A stretch of 64,000 nucleotides of DNA from Bacteroidota bacterium (GCA_013288235.1 JABDCF010000001.1:1-64000), one strand, 5' to 3'. Positions 18,914 through 30,177 are shown, counted from the first letter of the stretch. Notes: generated by a model from the sequence alone, not told the origin. Numbers and translations: made by a program.

Positions 18914-19981
18914 CTACTTATTTTTTTCGTGAAATTCCTGCATCGCATCTATCAGTACATATACACTGGTAATAGGCAATGCATTATAAATTGATGCCCT
19001 GAAACCGCCTACGCTCCTGTGGCCTTTAATGCCAACTATGCCTTTATCTTCGGCCAATTTCAGGAATGGTTTTTCGTGTTCCGGGTTTTCCATTACAAAG
19101 CAAACATTCATGTGCGAACGGTCTTCAACTGCGCATACGCCTTTAAATAAAGGATTACGGTCAATTTCTTCGTATAAAACCCTTGCTTTGGCAATGTTTT
19201 CTTTTTCAATTTCTCCAACCCCGCCTTTTGATTTCAGCCAGTTTAGTGTAAGCATGGAAACATATATGGCAAAACATGGCGGCGTATTATACATAGAGCC
19301 GCCTTCAATTTGTGTTTGATAATTAAACATAGCCGGTATTTTACGGCCTGTTTTGCCTAAAATATCGTCCTTTACAATAACAAGCGTAACCCCTGCCGGA
19401 CCCATGTTTTTTTGCGCCCCTGCATAGATCAAACCAAAGTCGGCCACATTTATTTTACGGCTGAATATATCCGACGACATATCGCAAACCATTGGAATGG
19501 GCGATTTTGGAAAGCTTTGCGATTGCGTACCGTATATGGTATTGTTTGATGTGATGTGGAAATACGCCGCATCAGCCGGTATTTCAAAACCCTTAGGCAC
19601 ATAAGTAAAATTGCTTTCCTTAGAAGTAGCTACAACTACAGTTTCGCCAAAGTATTTTGCTTCTTTTATTGCCTTGTTGGCCCATACGCCTGTTTCCAGG
19701 TAAGCTGCTTTGCCGCCTTCAGGTAATAAGTTATAAGGGGCTAATGCAAACTGCGTGCTGGCACCACCTTGCAGAAACAATACCGAATAACCTTCCGGAA
19801 CTTCCAGTAATTCTTTTACCAGCCTTACCGCTTCATCCAAAACGCTTTCAAACTCAGGCGAACGGTGCGAGATTTCTAAAATTGAAAGTCCTGTTCCTCC
19901 AAAATCGATAACGCCCGCCGCAGCTTGTTTTAAAACTTCGTGGGGTAAAATGCCTGGTCCGGCGCCAAAATTGTGTTTCAT
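18914..19981 (-). CDS. serC: phosphoserine aminotransferase
   Basis: [17 protein letters not shown]...GGASTQFA...[14 protein letters not shown]. Confidence 0.92.
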   Translation of the reverse strand: MKHNFGAGPGILPHEVLKQAAAGVIDFGGTGLSILEISHRSPEFESVLDEAVRLVKELLEVPEGYSVLFLQGGASTQFALAPYNLLPEGGKAAYLETGVWANKAIKEAKYFGETVVVATSKESNFTYVPKGFEIPADAAYFHITSNNTIYGTQSQSFPKSPIPMVCDMSSDIFSRKINVADFGLIYAGAQKNMGPAGVTLVIVKDDILGKTGRKIPAMFNYQTQIEGGSMYNTPPCFAIYVSMLTLNWLKSKGGVGEIEKENIAKARVLYEEIDRNPLFKGVCAVEDRSHMNVCFVMENPEHEKPFLKLAEDKGIVGIKGHRSVGGFRASIYNALPITSVYVLIDAMQEFHEKNK

Positions 19982-20173
19982 TTTATGTTATAATTGGTAT
20001 GTTGAATAATTTACAAATTAACAACTTCATACTTTGACGGGCCGAAGTTAATTAATTTGACAATGTTTATAGAGATTATTTGCTTTTTTTGAAAAATTGT
20101 ACAATTAACAGACAAATCTGCCTTATAATTTAAAATATTAAAAAAATCAGGGTGTTTTATTGTCAGGCTTATA

Positions 20174-20845
20174 TTATAATTTCGGTTTACCCGGATTTTT
20201 TAAATAAGCAATTGCCGCCGATGGATCGGCCGCCGAAAAAACCGAGTTGCCTGCAACCAGCACATTGGCGCCTGCCTCAACCAGTTTTATTATATTGTAT
20301 TCGTCGACTCCGCCATCCACTTCTATAAACAACTTAGGGTTATGTTTATTGCTTAACTCCTTGATATCCTTTAACTTTTTATAAGTATGCTCAATAAATT
20401 TTTGTCCGCCAAAGCCGGGATTAACCGACATGATCAAGACCTGGTCAAGATCGGCAATAATATCTTCCAGCAGTGCCACCGGCGTGTGCGGGTTAAGCGC
20501 CACAGAAGCACGGCAGCCCAGCTCTTTTATATATTGAACGGTACGGTGCAAATTTGGGCACACCTCGTAGTGAACAGTTATCCCGGAAGCGCCTGCATCG
20601 GCAAACTCCTTTAAATACCTGTCTGGCTCAACAATCATTAAATGTACATCCAAAGGCTTTTTGGCATGTTTTTTCACCGCCTTCATTACCGGGAACCCAA
20701 AAGAGATATTGGGTACAAAAACACCATCCATAATGTCAACATGTATCCAGTCGGCTTCGCTGCTGTTTATCAGTTCGATATCGCGCTGTAAATTGGCAAA
20801 ATCGGCCGCTAAAATAGATGGGGCTATGAGGTGGTTGTTCATCAC
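20174..20845 (-). CDS. rpe: ribulose-phosphate 3-epimerase
   Basis: APSILAADFANL...WIHVDIMDGVFVPNISFG...SVNPGFGGQKF...DGGV. Confidence 0.95.
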   Translation of the reverse strand: MMNNHLIAPSILAADFANLQRDIELINSSEADWIHVDIMDGVFVPNISFGFPVMKAVKKHAKKPLDVHLMIVEPDRYLKEFADAGASGITVHYEVCPNLHRTVQYIKELGCRASVALNPHTPVALLEDIIADLDQVLIMSVNPGFGGQKFIEHTYKKLKDIKELSNKHNPKLFIEVDGGVDEYNIIKLVEAGANVLVAGNSVFSAADPSAAIAYLKNPGKPKL

Positions 20846-20935
20846 GCAAATGTAGCAATTAGCGGTAAGAGATTGGGGGTTCGCTGAAGTTTTTTTAACC
20901 TCGGCTCCGGGGTCCGGGAAGAAAAAAAATGGTTA

Positions 20936-20968
20936 AACCTTACGAAGTTTTTAAAACTCCGTAAGGTT
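20936..20968. terminator. hairpin AACCTTACGaAGTTTT-t-AAAACTcCGTAAGGTT
   Basis: Near-perfect inverted repeat between two minus-strand genes. Confidence 0.6.
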
Positions 20969-20976
20969 GTCTTGCA

Positions 20977-21498
20977 TTAACCAGTAAAGTGATATTGATA
21001 AATATTTGACCGCAGACTTTTTAGCTTCACACGTTCCAAACTTTCCTCAATCTGGTCTTTTTGGTCTTTACAGGTTACTTCCAAAAACGCTTTCCGATAA
21101 GCATCCAAAGCCTTTGTCCAGTTTCTTCCTTTTTCGTAAAATAGACCCTGTAACTCAAATATATCGGCGGCATCTACCCCCGGCGTACTTAAAGCTTTTT
21201 CAGCAATAATGTTTACCTGTTTTTCCATATTCAGAAAAACAACCAGGCTTAGGTAATAGAAATAATTATCAGGGAAAGTTGGCTCCAACTCCATACAAGC
21301 TTTGAAATGATAGCCGGCCGTCTGGTAATCCTTCAACTCATAATAATATATTTTCCCAAGTTGGAAATGCGCCCTTGCATAAAATGGGTCGTTATTAACA
21401 ATCTCGTTCAACAATTGTAAGCCTTTTGGCGTCTCACCGTAACTCACTTCTTCAATAGCCTGTAAATACTTTTCTTCAATGGTATAATATGTGTCCAT
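20977..21498 (-). CDS. tetratricopeptide repeat protein
   Basis: TPR-like helical repeats (ARAHFQLGKIYYYELKDYQTAGYHFKACMELEP). Confidence 0.75.
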   Translation of the reverse strand: MDTYYTIEEKYLQAIEEVSYGETPKGLQLLNEIVNNDPFYARAHFQLGKIYYYELKDYQTAGYHFKACMELEPTFPDNYFYYLSLVVFLNMEKQVNIIAEKALSTPGVDAADIFELQGLFYEKGRNWTKALDAYRKAFLEVTCKDQKDQIEESLERVKLKSLRSNIYQYHFTG

Positions 21499-21787
21499 AA
21501 AATTTTAATAATAGGTTGGATTTACCGATAGATAAACCTTAATTCAATAAAAACATTAATTGTATTTCCCCTTAACAGGGCTTATGAAGAGTACTACACA
21601 GATGCATGCCTCTTCTGCAGCGTGCCCATGGGCCGCTTTGAGTGTTGTTTGCAGAAGTAATTAAGACGTAGCATTGCTTTAATTTTTTGCGAAGATAATA
21701 AAAAAGATTTCACAGATTAAAGAAGATTTCACAGATTGATAAAAATATAATCGGTGCAATCATTCTCAATAATCTGTGAAATCCCAG

Positions 21788-22537
21788 CTAACCAAACCAC
21801 TCAAACAGATCATTCTGTTTCAGCGCCGCTTTTTTGCCAGCATCCAGGTCTTTCTTAACCAACCCCTCTCCCATCAACATTATGCGGTTACCGTAATTAA
21901 AGGCGTCCTTTAAATTATGGGTTATGAGTATGGAGGTTAGCCTGTAATCTTTTATCAACTCTTCGGCAGTGCGCATTACTATTTCAGCAGACCGCGGATC
22001 AAGGGCCGCTGTTGGTTCATCCAGCAACAAAACTTTGCAGCTGCCCATAACGCTCATCAGCAAGGTTAAGGCTTGCCGCTGGCCACCGGATAAAGTGCCC
22101 ATCTGCTGTTCTATTTTATTTTCGAGGCCCATGCCGAGGGTAGATATTTTTTCTTTTACCTGGTTTTTAAAGGTGTCGTTTATGCCGATGGTTAATCCTT
22201 TTGGTTTGGTGCGGATGGCAGCCAGCCTAAAATTGTCCAGTATACTAAGCTCAGAAGCCGTTCCGCTCATCGGGTTTTGAAAAACGCGGGCAATCCATTG
22301 GCTGCGTTTGTAATCAGGCAGTTTGGTTACATTTTGACCATCTATCTTAATACTCCCGGTCCCCGGAAAAACGCTGCCCGCTATCATATCCAGCAAAGTT
22401 GTTTTCCCGGAGCCATTACTGCCGACGATCACCAAAAACTCCGCTGTTTTTATATGCAGGTCAATTCCGTTAACAGCATTCACCTGGTTGGGCTTGCCTG
22501 CGTTGAAGATTTTGTAAACGTGATCGATTTGGATCAT
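21788..22537 (-). CDS. ABC transporter ATP-binding protein
   Basis: Walker A GSNGSGKTT, LSGGQRQALTLLM, LLLDEPTAALD. Confidence 0.92.
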   Translation of the reverse strand: MIQIDHVYKIFNAGKPNQVNAVNGIDLHIKTAEFLVIVGSNGSGKTTLLDMIAGSVFPGTGSIKIDGQNVTKLPDYKRSQWIARVFQNPMSGTASELSILDNFRLAAIRTKPKGLTIGINDTFKNQVKEKISTLGMGLENKIEQQMGTLSGGQRQALTLLMSVMGSCKVLLLDEPTAALDPRSAEIVMRTAEELIKDYRLTSILITHNLKDAFNYGNRIMLMGEGLVKKDLDAGKKAALKQNDLFEWFG

Positions 22538-22549
22538 TTTAAATTCGGA

Positions 22550-23419
22550 TTATTTTGCAGTTCGGAAGGAAATACGGGGTAAACTCACAATTAACAACAC
22601 AAAAACGGCTGTTACTGCTTTAAGATAAATTGGGTTGACCCCGATATCTAAGGTTACAGCGAGTACAAATTGAAATATTATTGCGCCGCCGAGCACTAAT
22701 AACAAACTTAGCCACACAGAAGTAAGGCGCAACCAATTGATAAATGTTTCGGCAATTATTACAGAGCCCAGCCCAATTATTACCACTCCTATTCCCATGC
22801 TAATGTCAGTATAACCTTGCTGTTGACTTATAAGATAACCACTTATGGCCGTTAACGCATTGGCGATTGCAAGACCGGTTATTTTCATTCGGTCGGTATT
22901 AACACCAAGGGCACGGATCATAGTTTCGCTATTGCCGGTTGCGCGCATAGCTAAGCCAAAATCGGTTTTAAGAAGATACCCGATAATAATCGTGATGACA
23001 CTTATAAAAATCAACAATATCCAAAATGTGTTATTATTAGGATCTGGACTGATGTTGATTATATTAAACAAGGTGGAAACATTGATCAAAGGCAAATTAG
23101 ATCGTCCCATCAAAGCTAAATAAACAGAGTAAAGTGCCGTCATCACCAATATTCCTGCTAAAAGGGCGTTGATCTTTAACTTTGTATGGATCAACCCGGT
23201 TAGCGCCCCTGCGGTTGCGCCGGCAATGGCGACCGCTGGTAACGTAAAGTAAATTGGCTGATGATGAGTGAGAAATATAGCCGTAACAACCGCCCCCAGC
23301 GTATAACTGCCATCCGTTGTAATGTCGGGTATATTAAATATTTTCATGGAAATATAAATTCCAAGGGCAACCCCCGAAAAGCATAACCCTTGTAATAATG
23401 CGGTGAGGTAAAAATCCAT
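22550..23419 (-). CDS. ABC transporter permease (LivH/branched-chain-like)
   Basis: Multi-pass membrane protein, GLCFSGVALGIYISMKIFNIPDITTDGSYTLGA; operonic with ATPase. Confidence 0.85.
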   Translation of the reverse strand: MDFYLTALLQGLCFSGVALGIYISMKIFNIPDITTDGSYTLGAVVTAIFLTHHQPIYFTLPAVAIAGATAGALTGLIHTKLKINALLAGILVMTALYSVYLALMGRSNLPLINVSTLFNIINISPDPNNNTFWILLIFISVITIIIGYLLKTDFGLAMRATGNSETMIRALGVNTDRMKITGLAIANALTAISGYLISQQQGYTDISMGIGVVIIGLGSVIIAETFINWLRLTSVWLSLLLVLGGAIIFQFVLAVTLDIGVNPIYLKAVTAVFVLLIVSLPRISFRTAK

Positions 23420-24391
23420 TTACTTAACGGCTTCGAAATTTGAAGGAACAGATATGTTATATTTTTTTGCGGCAGCCGGATTGTAAACCCTTTTCCTAAC
23501 TTTTACCAACTCGGGTTGCAGCCCGGCTGTTGAATGCGTTTTTAAAAATTGGGCTGCTTGTTCTCCCGACTGGTACCCCCATTGATAAATATCCGCGCCA
23601 AATGCGGCAACCGCCCCGCGTTGCACCAAACCTGCCTCACTGGTAAATATTGGCACATTTTTTCGGTCGCAGTTTTTCAATATGGTTTCAAAAGCCGTAA
23701 ATACAGTATTATCAGGATTTGCAAAAAAAGCGTCGATACCTTTACCGAGTAATGATTGTGTTACTAATTGGGCATCCGCCGAAGAATTTAACGGAAGCGC
23801 GATTAGCGTTATATTTAATTTAGCTGCCAATGTATCAATGCGGTTTTTAGCAAGGATTGATTGCGGCTCCGATTCGTTATAAATCATCCCAACAATTAAT
23901 TTACCTGCTTTTGGCTTTAAAAATTTGGGGATATTTGAAAAAGACGTATCAATATAATTCAAATCCTCAACAGTCCCGAATAAATTAGCCGGGCCCTTGC
24001 CACTGGCATCTTCCAGGCCCATCAGCTTTACAGTTGGTGATACCGTTACAAAAATGGGGATGGTTTTTGTTTTCTGCGCTGCGGCGATAGACGAAACTGT
24101 TGGGCAGGTAGCGATCAGGTCAACCTTTTCAGAAATATAGTAATTTACAATTTGTGTTAATGTAAGGGGACTCCCCTGTGCGTTGCGGTATTGAATTACT
24201 ATATTTTTATTGTCCTCGCTAAAGCCATTTTTCTTTAATGCATCAACAAAACCCGTACGCGCAGGGGCAAGCGAGGCATCTTCAAAGGCATCAACAAAAC
24301 CTACAACTGGTACATTACTTTTAGTACCCGAATGACAGGAGGCAATAATGACGATAAGAATAAAAGGGGCAAAGAATTTAAGCAGCTTCAT
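23420..24391 (-). CDS. ABC transporter substrate-binding lipoprotein (TrpX/YnjB-like ABC_sub_bind)
   Basis: Signal plus lipobox IIASCHSG; GFVDALKKNGFSEDNKNIVIQYRNAQG...DLIATCPTVSSIAA. Confidence 0.85.
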   Translation of the reverse strand: MKLLKFFAPFILIVIIASCHSGTKSNVPVVGFVDAFEDASLAPARTGFVDALKKNGFSEDNKNIVIQYRNAQGSPLTLTQIVNYYISEKVDLIATCPTVSSIAAAQKTKTIPIFVTVSPTVKLMGLEDASGKGPANLFGTVEDLNYIDTSFSNIPKFLKPKAGKLIVGMIYNESEPQSILAKNRIDTLAAKLNITLIALPLNSSADAQLVTQSLLGKGIDAFFANPDNTVFTAFETILKNCDRKNVPIFTSEAGLVQRGAVAAFGADIYQWGYQSGEQAAQFLKTHSTAGLQPELVKVRKRVYNPAAAKKYNISVPSNFEAVK

Positions 24392-24402
24392 GCCACTAAG
24401 GT

Positions 24403-24537
24403 AAATAAATGAGGTTAAAGGTGAAAGGCAAAAGGCGAAAGGTTTTAGCGTTTCTCATTCTCGCCCTTAATCTTTTACCTTTCACCCTTAACCTTTTACC
24501 TTTCGCCTTCACCCTTTTCGCCTTTTTTTGAGTAATT
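24403..24537. repeat. intergenic word hairpin, AGGTGAAAGG family, in a divergent gap
   Basis: aggttaaaggtgaaaggcaaaaggcgaaagg ... ccttaatcttttacctttcacccttaaccttttacctttcgcctt. Confidence 0.85.
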
Positions 24538-24547
24538 TAGCCCCTGC

Positions 24548-25693
24548 ATGACACCAATAATTTCAAAATTACCCCAAACAGGAACTACTATATTTACTTT
24601 AATGTCGGCTTTGGCGGCAGAGGTTGGCGCAATAAATTTGTCACAGGGTTTCCCGGATTTTAACACCTCACCGGAGCTTATCAAGCTGGTAAACAACGCC
24701 ATGAAGAATGGCCATAACCAATACGCCCCCATGCCTGGTGTGTTAGCTTTGCGCGAGCAGATAGCCCAAAAAACAGAAAAACTTTACGGTGCAGTATATA
24801 ACCCGGACACCGAAATAACTATTACAGCAGGGGGAACGCAGGCCATATTTACTGCTATAACCGCAGTAATAAACCCAAACGATGAAGTAATTATTTTTGA
24901 GCCTGCCTTTGATTGTTATGCCCCTGCTATAAAACTGATGGGTGGCATTGTAAAATCGATGGAGCTGGAGCCGCCGGATTACCGTATAGCCTGGGATATG
25001 GTTAAAAGGCTCATCAATAGTAAAACAAGGATGATTATCCTTAACTCGCCGCAGAACCCAACAGCTACTATTTTGCACAAGGAAGATATTGATGAACTAT
25101 GCGCGATAGTAAAAAACCAGGATATATTAATATTGAGCGATGAGGTTTACGAACATTTGATATATGATGGCGAAACGCACCAGAGCATGGCCCGTTATGC
25201 CGAATTGCAGCAGCGCAGTTTTATTGTGGCCTCGTTCGGCAAGCCGTTTCATGCAACCGGCTGGAAGGTTGGTTATTGTATGGCGCCCGCTTTTTTAATG
25301 CAGGAATTCAGGAAAATTCACCAGTTTTTAGTGTTCAGTGTTAACGCCCCAATACAGTATGCAATAGCCGAATATTTGAAGAATGAGAACACATATTTAG
25401 GCTTGCCGGAATTTTTCCAACAAAAGCGCGATTATTTTCGTAAAGGACTGGAACAAAGTAGATTCGAGTTGCTGCCTTGCTATGGTTCTTACTTTCAATC
25501 GGTAACTTTTAACAACATAACTGATGAGAAAGACAGTGACTTTGCATTACGTTTAACAAAGGAGATCGGGGTGGCTTCTATACCCACTTCTGCGTTTTAT
25601 ACAAAGGGTACCGACCACCATGTTTTACGTTTTTGTTTTGCCAAAAGGCAAGAAACGCTCGATAAAGCCGTTGAAAGATTGATAAAGGTCTAA
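24548..25693 (+). CDS. PLP-dependent methionine/glutamine aminotransferase (YbdL-like)
   Basis: INLSQGFPDFNTSPELI...NSPQNPTATI...ILSDEVYEHLIYD...SFGKPFHATGWKVGY. Confidence 0.9.
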   Translation: MTPIISKLPQTGTTIFTLMSALAAEVGAINLSQGFPDFNTSPELIKLVNNAMKNGHNQYAPMPGVLALREQIAQKTEKLYGAVYNPDTEITITAGGTQAIFTAITAVINPNDEVIIFEPAFDCYAPAIKLMGGIVKSMELEPPDYRIAWDMVKRLINSKTRMIILNSPQNPTATILHKEDIDELCAIVKNQDILILSDEVYEHLIYDGETHQSMARYAELQQRSFIVASFGKPFHATGWKVGYCMAPAFLMQEFRKIHQFLVFSVNAPIQYAIAEYLKNENTYLGLPEFFQQKRDYFRKGLEQSRFELLPCYGSYFQSVTFNNITDEKDSDFALRLTKEIGVASIPTSAFYTKGTDHHVLRFCFAKRQETLDKAVERLIKV

Positions 25694-25784
25694 ATAGTCG
25701 ATGGTCAATAGTCCATAGATCATGACTGACTATTTTTACCCATTAGCAAATACCATGGACTATTAACTATGGACTAAAACAACT

Positions 25785-26561
25785 ATGGGAAATTTAAAAA
25801 TAACAACCTTCCAGGGATACCTTTTTTGGGAAAATATTGATAAAAACCTGCAAAATATTTCTACCCGTCTGTCTGCGATCCGCGAAAAAACAAACCTGAT
25901 TGTTTTACCGGAAATGTTTAGCACAGGCTTTTCAATGAACGCCGAAAAACTTGCCGAGCCAATGGGCGGCAAAACCATAAAATGGATGCTTAAAACGGCA
26001 AAGCAATATGAGTGCGTATTAACCGGAAGCATTATCATAAAAGAAAACGACAACTATTATAACCGTTTGATATGGATGCGCCCGGATGGCACTTATGAAT
26101 ATTATGATAAACGCCACTTGTTTGCTTTAGGAAAAGAACATCAAACCTATACCCCTGGCGATAAAAGACTTGTTGTTGAGTTAAACGGCTGGAAAATTTG
26201 CCCGATGATTTGTTATGATCTGCGCTTCCCGGTATGGTTGCGTAATGTACATGAGGAATATGATCTGATGCTTATTGTAGCCAATTGGCCCGAGCGGCGT
26301 ATTGCACATTGGCGCGCTTTAATTAATGCCCGCGCCATTGAAAACCAGGCGTATGTTGTAGGTGTAAACCGTGTTGGGCACGATGGCAATGAGGTTTATC
26401 ATTCAGGCGATTCGACCTGTGTTGACCCAAATGGCAACGTAACATACCATAAACGCGACGAAGAAGATCTTTATACCTTCACTATTAATGCGGACGAGGT
26501 TAAAAAAACCCGCCAGGCACTACCATTTTTGAAGGATGCCGATGAATTTAGGATAATATAA
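25785..26561 (+). CDS. nitrilase-superfamily amidohydrolase, omega-amidase (YafV-like)
   Basis: LIVLPEMFSTGFSM, DKRHLF, MICYDLRFPVW triad motifs; next to aminotransferase. Confidence 0.88.
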   Translation: MGNLKITTFQGYLFWENIDKNLQNISTRLSAIREKTNLIVLPEMFSTGFSMNAEKLAEPMGGKTIKWMLKTAKQYECVLTGSIIIKENDNYYNRLIWMRPDGTYEYYDKRHLFALGKEHQTYTPGDKRLVVELNGWKICPMICYDLRFPVWLRNVHEEYDLMLIVANWPERRIAHWRALINARAIENQAYVVGVNRVGHDGNEVYHSGDSTCVDPNGNVTYHKRDEEDLYTFTINADEVKKTRQALPFLKDADEFRII

Positions 26562-26688
26562 CACAAACACGATTAAAAGATTTTACAGGATTATATTAAA
26601 AGGAAGGTTATATAACTTCCGTCATGAAAATCCAATAAAATCCCTAAAATCGTGTTATTTTTACCCCTCATAAATTTACATTAATTCA

Positions 26689-29600
26689 ATGAGGCTCCTG
26701 ACCCGTAGTACCTTTTCTCTCTTCTTTATTTTACTTTTCGCGCTATCATCGTTCGCACAACGAAAAAAAGATTATACCCAATTTGTTGACCCGTTTATTG
26801 GCACCGGCGGGCATGGGCATACTTACCCGGGGGCTGTGGTGCCCTTCGGGATGATTCAGCTTAGTCCCGATACACGTTTAACCGGTTGGGACGGTTGTTC
26901 GGGTTATTATTACACAGATACTATTGTTTACGGCTTTTCACATACCCATTTAAGTGGCACAGGCATTGCCGACTATTGCGATGTTTTATTTATGCCTACC
27001 ACAGGTCAGCCGCAGTTTAAAAACACCGATTACCTATCAGGATTTAAAAAGAAAAACGAAATTTCAACCCCCGGTTATTATAAAACACATTTAGATAAAT
27101 ATAATATTGATGTCGAACTTACCGCCACCGCCCGTGTCGGTGTTCATCGCTACATCTTCCCTAAAGCTGAACAGGCAAATATTATTATCGACCTGCAACA
27201 TAGGGATGAGGTACTTGATTCGTGGATTGAGGTTGTGAATGACCATGAGATCAGGGGCTTCCGCAGGTCGCGCTCATGGGCGCAGGATCAGTCCATTTAT
27301 TTCTACGCCAAATTTTCGAAACCATTTAAAACTTACGGCATTGCCGCCAACGATCATCTGCAGCAGGGTCAAACCAAACTACAGGGGAAAAACATTAAAA
27401 TGTTTATTCAGTTTGATAACCCTGGTGAGATTATAGCTAAAGTGGGTATTTCATCGGTAAGCGCTGATGGCGCGTTGAAAAACCTGGATACCGAAGTACC
27501 CGATTTTGATTTCAAAAGAGTCCAAAAAGAAGCAAAAGCCTCATGGAATACCGAGCTCTCGAAAATAGAAGTTGAGGGCGGTGCGCCCAGCACTGCAAGC
27601 GAGCGGGAACCACAAAGCGCTAATCAAAATACAGGATACAACAGCCGGAACAAGCAACCTAAGCAGAAAAAACAACCCGACGTTGACCACGCTAAAATAA
27701 AGCAGACCATTTTTTACACTGCCCTTTACCATGCAATGCTGGCGCCAAATGTTTACAGCGATGTAGACGGACAATATCGCGGCATGGACCAAAAGGTGCA
27801 TACGGCCGATGGCTTTAATTATTACACTGTATTTTCTTTATGGGATACCTACCGCGCCGAAGATCCATTACTAAACCTGATAGACCGCAAACGTACGCTT
27901 GATTTTGTGAAATCATTTTTGGCGATGTACGAACAGGGTGGTTTATTGCCGATATGGCCCCTTGCATCAAACGAAACCTATTGTATGGTTGGCAATCACT
28001 CCATCCCGGTTATTGTCGATGCTTATGCAAAGGGTATCCGCGATTTTAATGCCGAAGAGGCGTTTACAACCATGAAAGCTGCGGTGAACCGTAACCAGTT
28101 CGGGCTGGACTCGTACCGTAAAAATGGTGTGGTACTATCAGATGATGAACCTGAATCCGTTTCAAAAACACTGGAATATGCTATTGATGATTGGTGCATA
28201 GCCCAGATGGCAAAAATGCTGAACAAACCCGCCGACTATAAGGAATTTATACAACGTTCCCAATACTGGAAAAACAATTTTAATAACCAGAACGGTTTTA
28301 TGCAGGCGCGGGCAAACGGCGGCTGGTACACACCTTTTGAACCTACGGAGATCAATAATAATTATACCGAGGGTAATTCCTGGCAATATTCATTTTTGGC
28401 GCCGCAGGATATTGAAAGCCTTGCCGACAGGATGGGCGGCAAAGCCGCGTTTGAAGCTAAATTGGATGAATTATTTACTACTGACTCCAAACTAACGGGG
28501 CGCGAGCAGGACGATGTCACAGGTTTAATTGGCCAGTACGCACATGGTAATGAGCCCAGTCACCACATGGCTTACCTTTATAATTTTACGGACTCACCCG
28601 ATAAAACACAGTTTTATATCAACAAAATATTAAAGGAAGAATACAGTAACCAGCCCGATGGCCTTTCGGGCAATGAGGATTGCGGGCAAATGTCGGCCTG
28701 GTATGTGATAAGTTCGTTGGGTATTTATAATATCGCTCCTGGCCAGCAGCAATTCCAGATCGGTATGCCACAGTTTGATAAAGCGGTAATCAATCTTGAA
28801 AATGGTAAAAAGTTTACTATTCTTAACTCAGGCGCAAGCATAAATAGCGGGAATATTTACATGCAGGGCATGAACCTCAACAAAAAAGCATACGATAAAC
28901 TCTACCTCAATTATGATGATATTGTCAACGGCGGCGAATTTGAAGTATTTACCGGTCGGCTGCCCAACAAAATGTTTGTGCAGGGGCTGGAAAAACCAAC
29001 ATCAAGGATAACCGATAATTTGATTGTTCCCGATCCTTATATTACTGCCCCGGCCAAAACCTTTAAGCAGCCATTCAACATCGAAATAAAAGATGCGGAT
29101 ACAACCGCCAAAATCTATTATACGCTTGACGGATCCTCCCCGACTGTAAATTCAACCTTATACAGCGCACCAATAAATATTTCAGCCAACACTACCGTGA
29201 AAGCCATCGCTGTTGAAGGTGATAAAACAAGCTTTATTGACGAAGGTTCTTTTACCAAAATAAGGGCCGATATAAAACTAACCCTTGTAAACAAATACCT
29301 GCCAAACTATGCCGACGAAGGCGATAACGCATTGATCAACGGCCTGCATGGAAAAGTTAACTGGCGGCTTGGCAACTGGCAGGGTTACCAGGGCAATGAT
29401 CTGGTCGCAATTATCGATATGGGGCAACCCAAGCCTATAAAACAGGTAAGTTTAGGAACGTTGCAGGATACACGCTCGTGGATAGTTTTCCCGCAGTACG
29501 TACAATATTGGATATCAAATGACGGGGTTAATTATAAACTGGCCGTCACGGTTAATACTAAGGTTGACATAAAAGACCTTAATATACAAACCCAGGAATT

Positions 29601-29730
29601 TACCGCACCATTAAACGTAAATACCAGGTATATTAAACTGATAGCCAGGCAATACGGCGCATTACCTGATTGGCACGAAAGCAAAGGCCAGCCATCGTAC
29701 ATTTTTGCAGATGAGATAACGGTGGAGTAG
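26689..29730 (+). CDS. GH92 alpha-1,2-mannosidase family protein with C-terminal chitobiase-like and F5/8-like domains
   Basis: VDPFIGTGGHGHTYPGAVVPFGMIQLSPDT...WDTYRAEDPL...GLSGNEDCGQMSAWYV; C-terminus ITAPAKTF...YTLDGSSPT. Confidence 0.92.
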   Translation: MRLLTRSTFSLFFILLFALSSFAQRKKDYTQFVDPFIGTGGHGHTYPGAVVPFGMIQLSPDTRLTGWDGCSGYYYTDTIVYGFSHTHLSGTGIADYCDVLFMPTTGQPQFKNTDYLSGFKKKNEISTPGYYKTHLDKYNIDVELTATARVGVHRYIFPKAEQANIIIDLQHRDEVLDSWIEVVNDHEIRGFRRSRSWAQDQSIYFYAKFSKPFKTYGIAANDHLQQGQTKLQGKNIKMFIQFDNPGEIIAKVGISSVSADGALKNLDTEVPDFDFKRVQKEAKASWNTELSKIEVEGGAPSTASEREPQSANQNTGYNSRNKQPKQKKQPDVDHAKIKQTIFYTALYHAMLAPNVYSDVDGQYRGMDQKVHTADGFNYYTVFSLWDTYRAEDPLLNLIDRKRTLDFVKSFLAMYEQGGLLPIWPLASNETYCMVGNHSIPVIVDAYAKGIRDFNAEEAFTTMKAAVNRNQFGLDSYRKNGVVLSDDEPESVSKTLEYAIDDWCIAQMAKMLNKPADYKEFIQRSQYWKNNFNNQNGFMQARANGGWYTPFEPTEINNNYTEGNSWQYSFLAPQDIESLADRMGGKAAFEAKLDELFTTDSKLTGREQDDVTGLIGQYAHGNEPSHHMAYLYNFTDSPDKTQFYINKILKEEYSNQPDGLSGNEDCGQMSAWYVISSLGIYNIAPGQQQFQIGMPQFDKAVINLENGKKFTILNSGASINSGNIYMQGMNLNKKAYDKLYLNYDDIVNGGEFEVFTGRLPNKMFVQGLEKPTSRITDNLIVPDPYITAPAKTFKQPFNIEIKDADTTAKIYYTLDGSSPTVNSTLYSAPINISANTTVKAIAVEGDKTSFIDEGSFTKIRADIKLTLVNKYLPNYADEGDNALINGLHGKVNWRLGNWQGYQGNDLVAIIDMGQPKPIKQVSLGTLQDTRSWIVFPQYVQYWISNDGVNYKLAVTVNTKVDIKDLNIQTQEFTAPLNVNTRYIKLIARQYGALPDWHESKGQPSYIFADEITVE

Positions 29731-29789
29731 CATATCGGGAAAAGGTTATTATCTAATCCATAAGCCGTCGTTATCGAGCAGTAAATATG

Positions 29790-30023
29790 TTACTTTTTTG
29801 ATTTACCGCTTTTTGAAGTATCCTTAACCAAATTGGCCCCGCCTGAAGCGCTGTTATCACTACTGCTGGTAGTTTTATTCGAATCCTTTTTTGAAGTATC
29901 CTTGGCAACTTTATAAGTGTTTTTCACCGTGTCGTTGCCCGATTGCGCCGTATGGTCACCAGAGCAGGCTGCAAAAAAGCATAACCCGGCTGTCAGCATT
30001 AGTATAACTATCTTGTTTTTCAC
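29790..30023 (-). CDS. small Ser/Lys-rich lipoprotein
   Basis: Signal plus FFAACSGD lipobox; low-complexity tail. Confidence 0.6.
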   Translation of the reverse strand: MKNKIVILMLTAGLCFFAACSGDHTAQSGNDTVKNTYKVAKDTSKKDSNKTTSSSDNSASGGANLVKDTSKSGKSKK

Positions 30024-30177
30024 GTCTGTTAAATATTGATGTAACGTTTTAACAGGCAGGTAAGGGTAATGGTTTTATAAAGTTAAAAGGTAATCCTGGC
30101 CAATAGAAATTAGATAGTTATAATGATCAATCAAAAGGGGTGTATTTTGCTGAAAATGATTAAGCAATAAAGCTATG

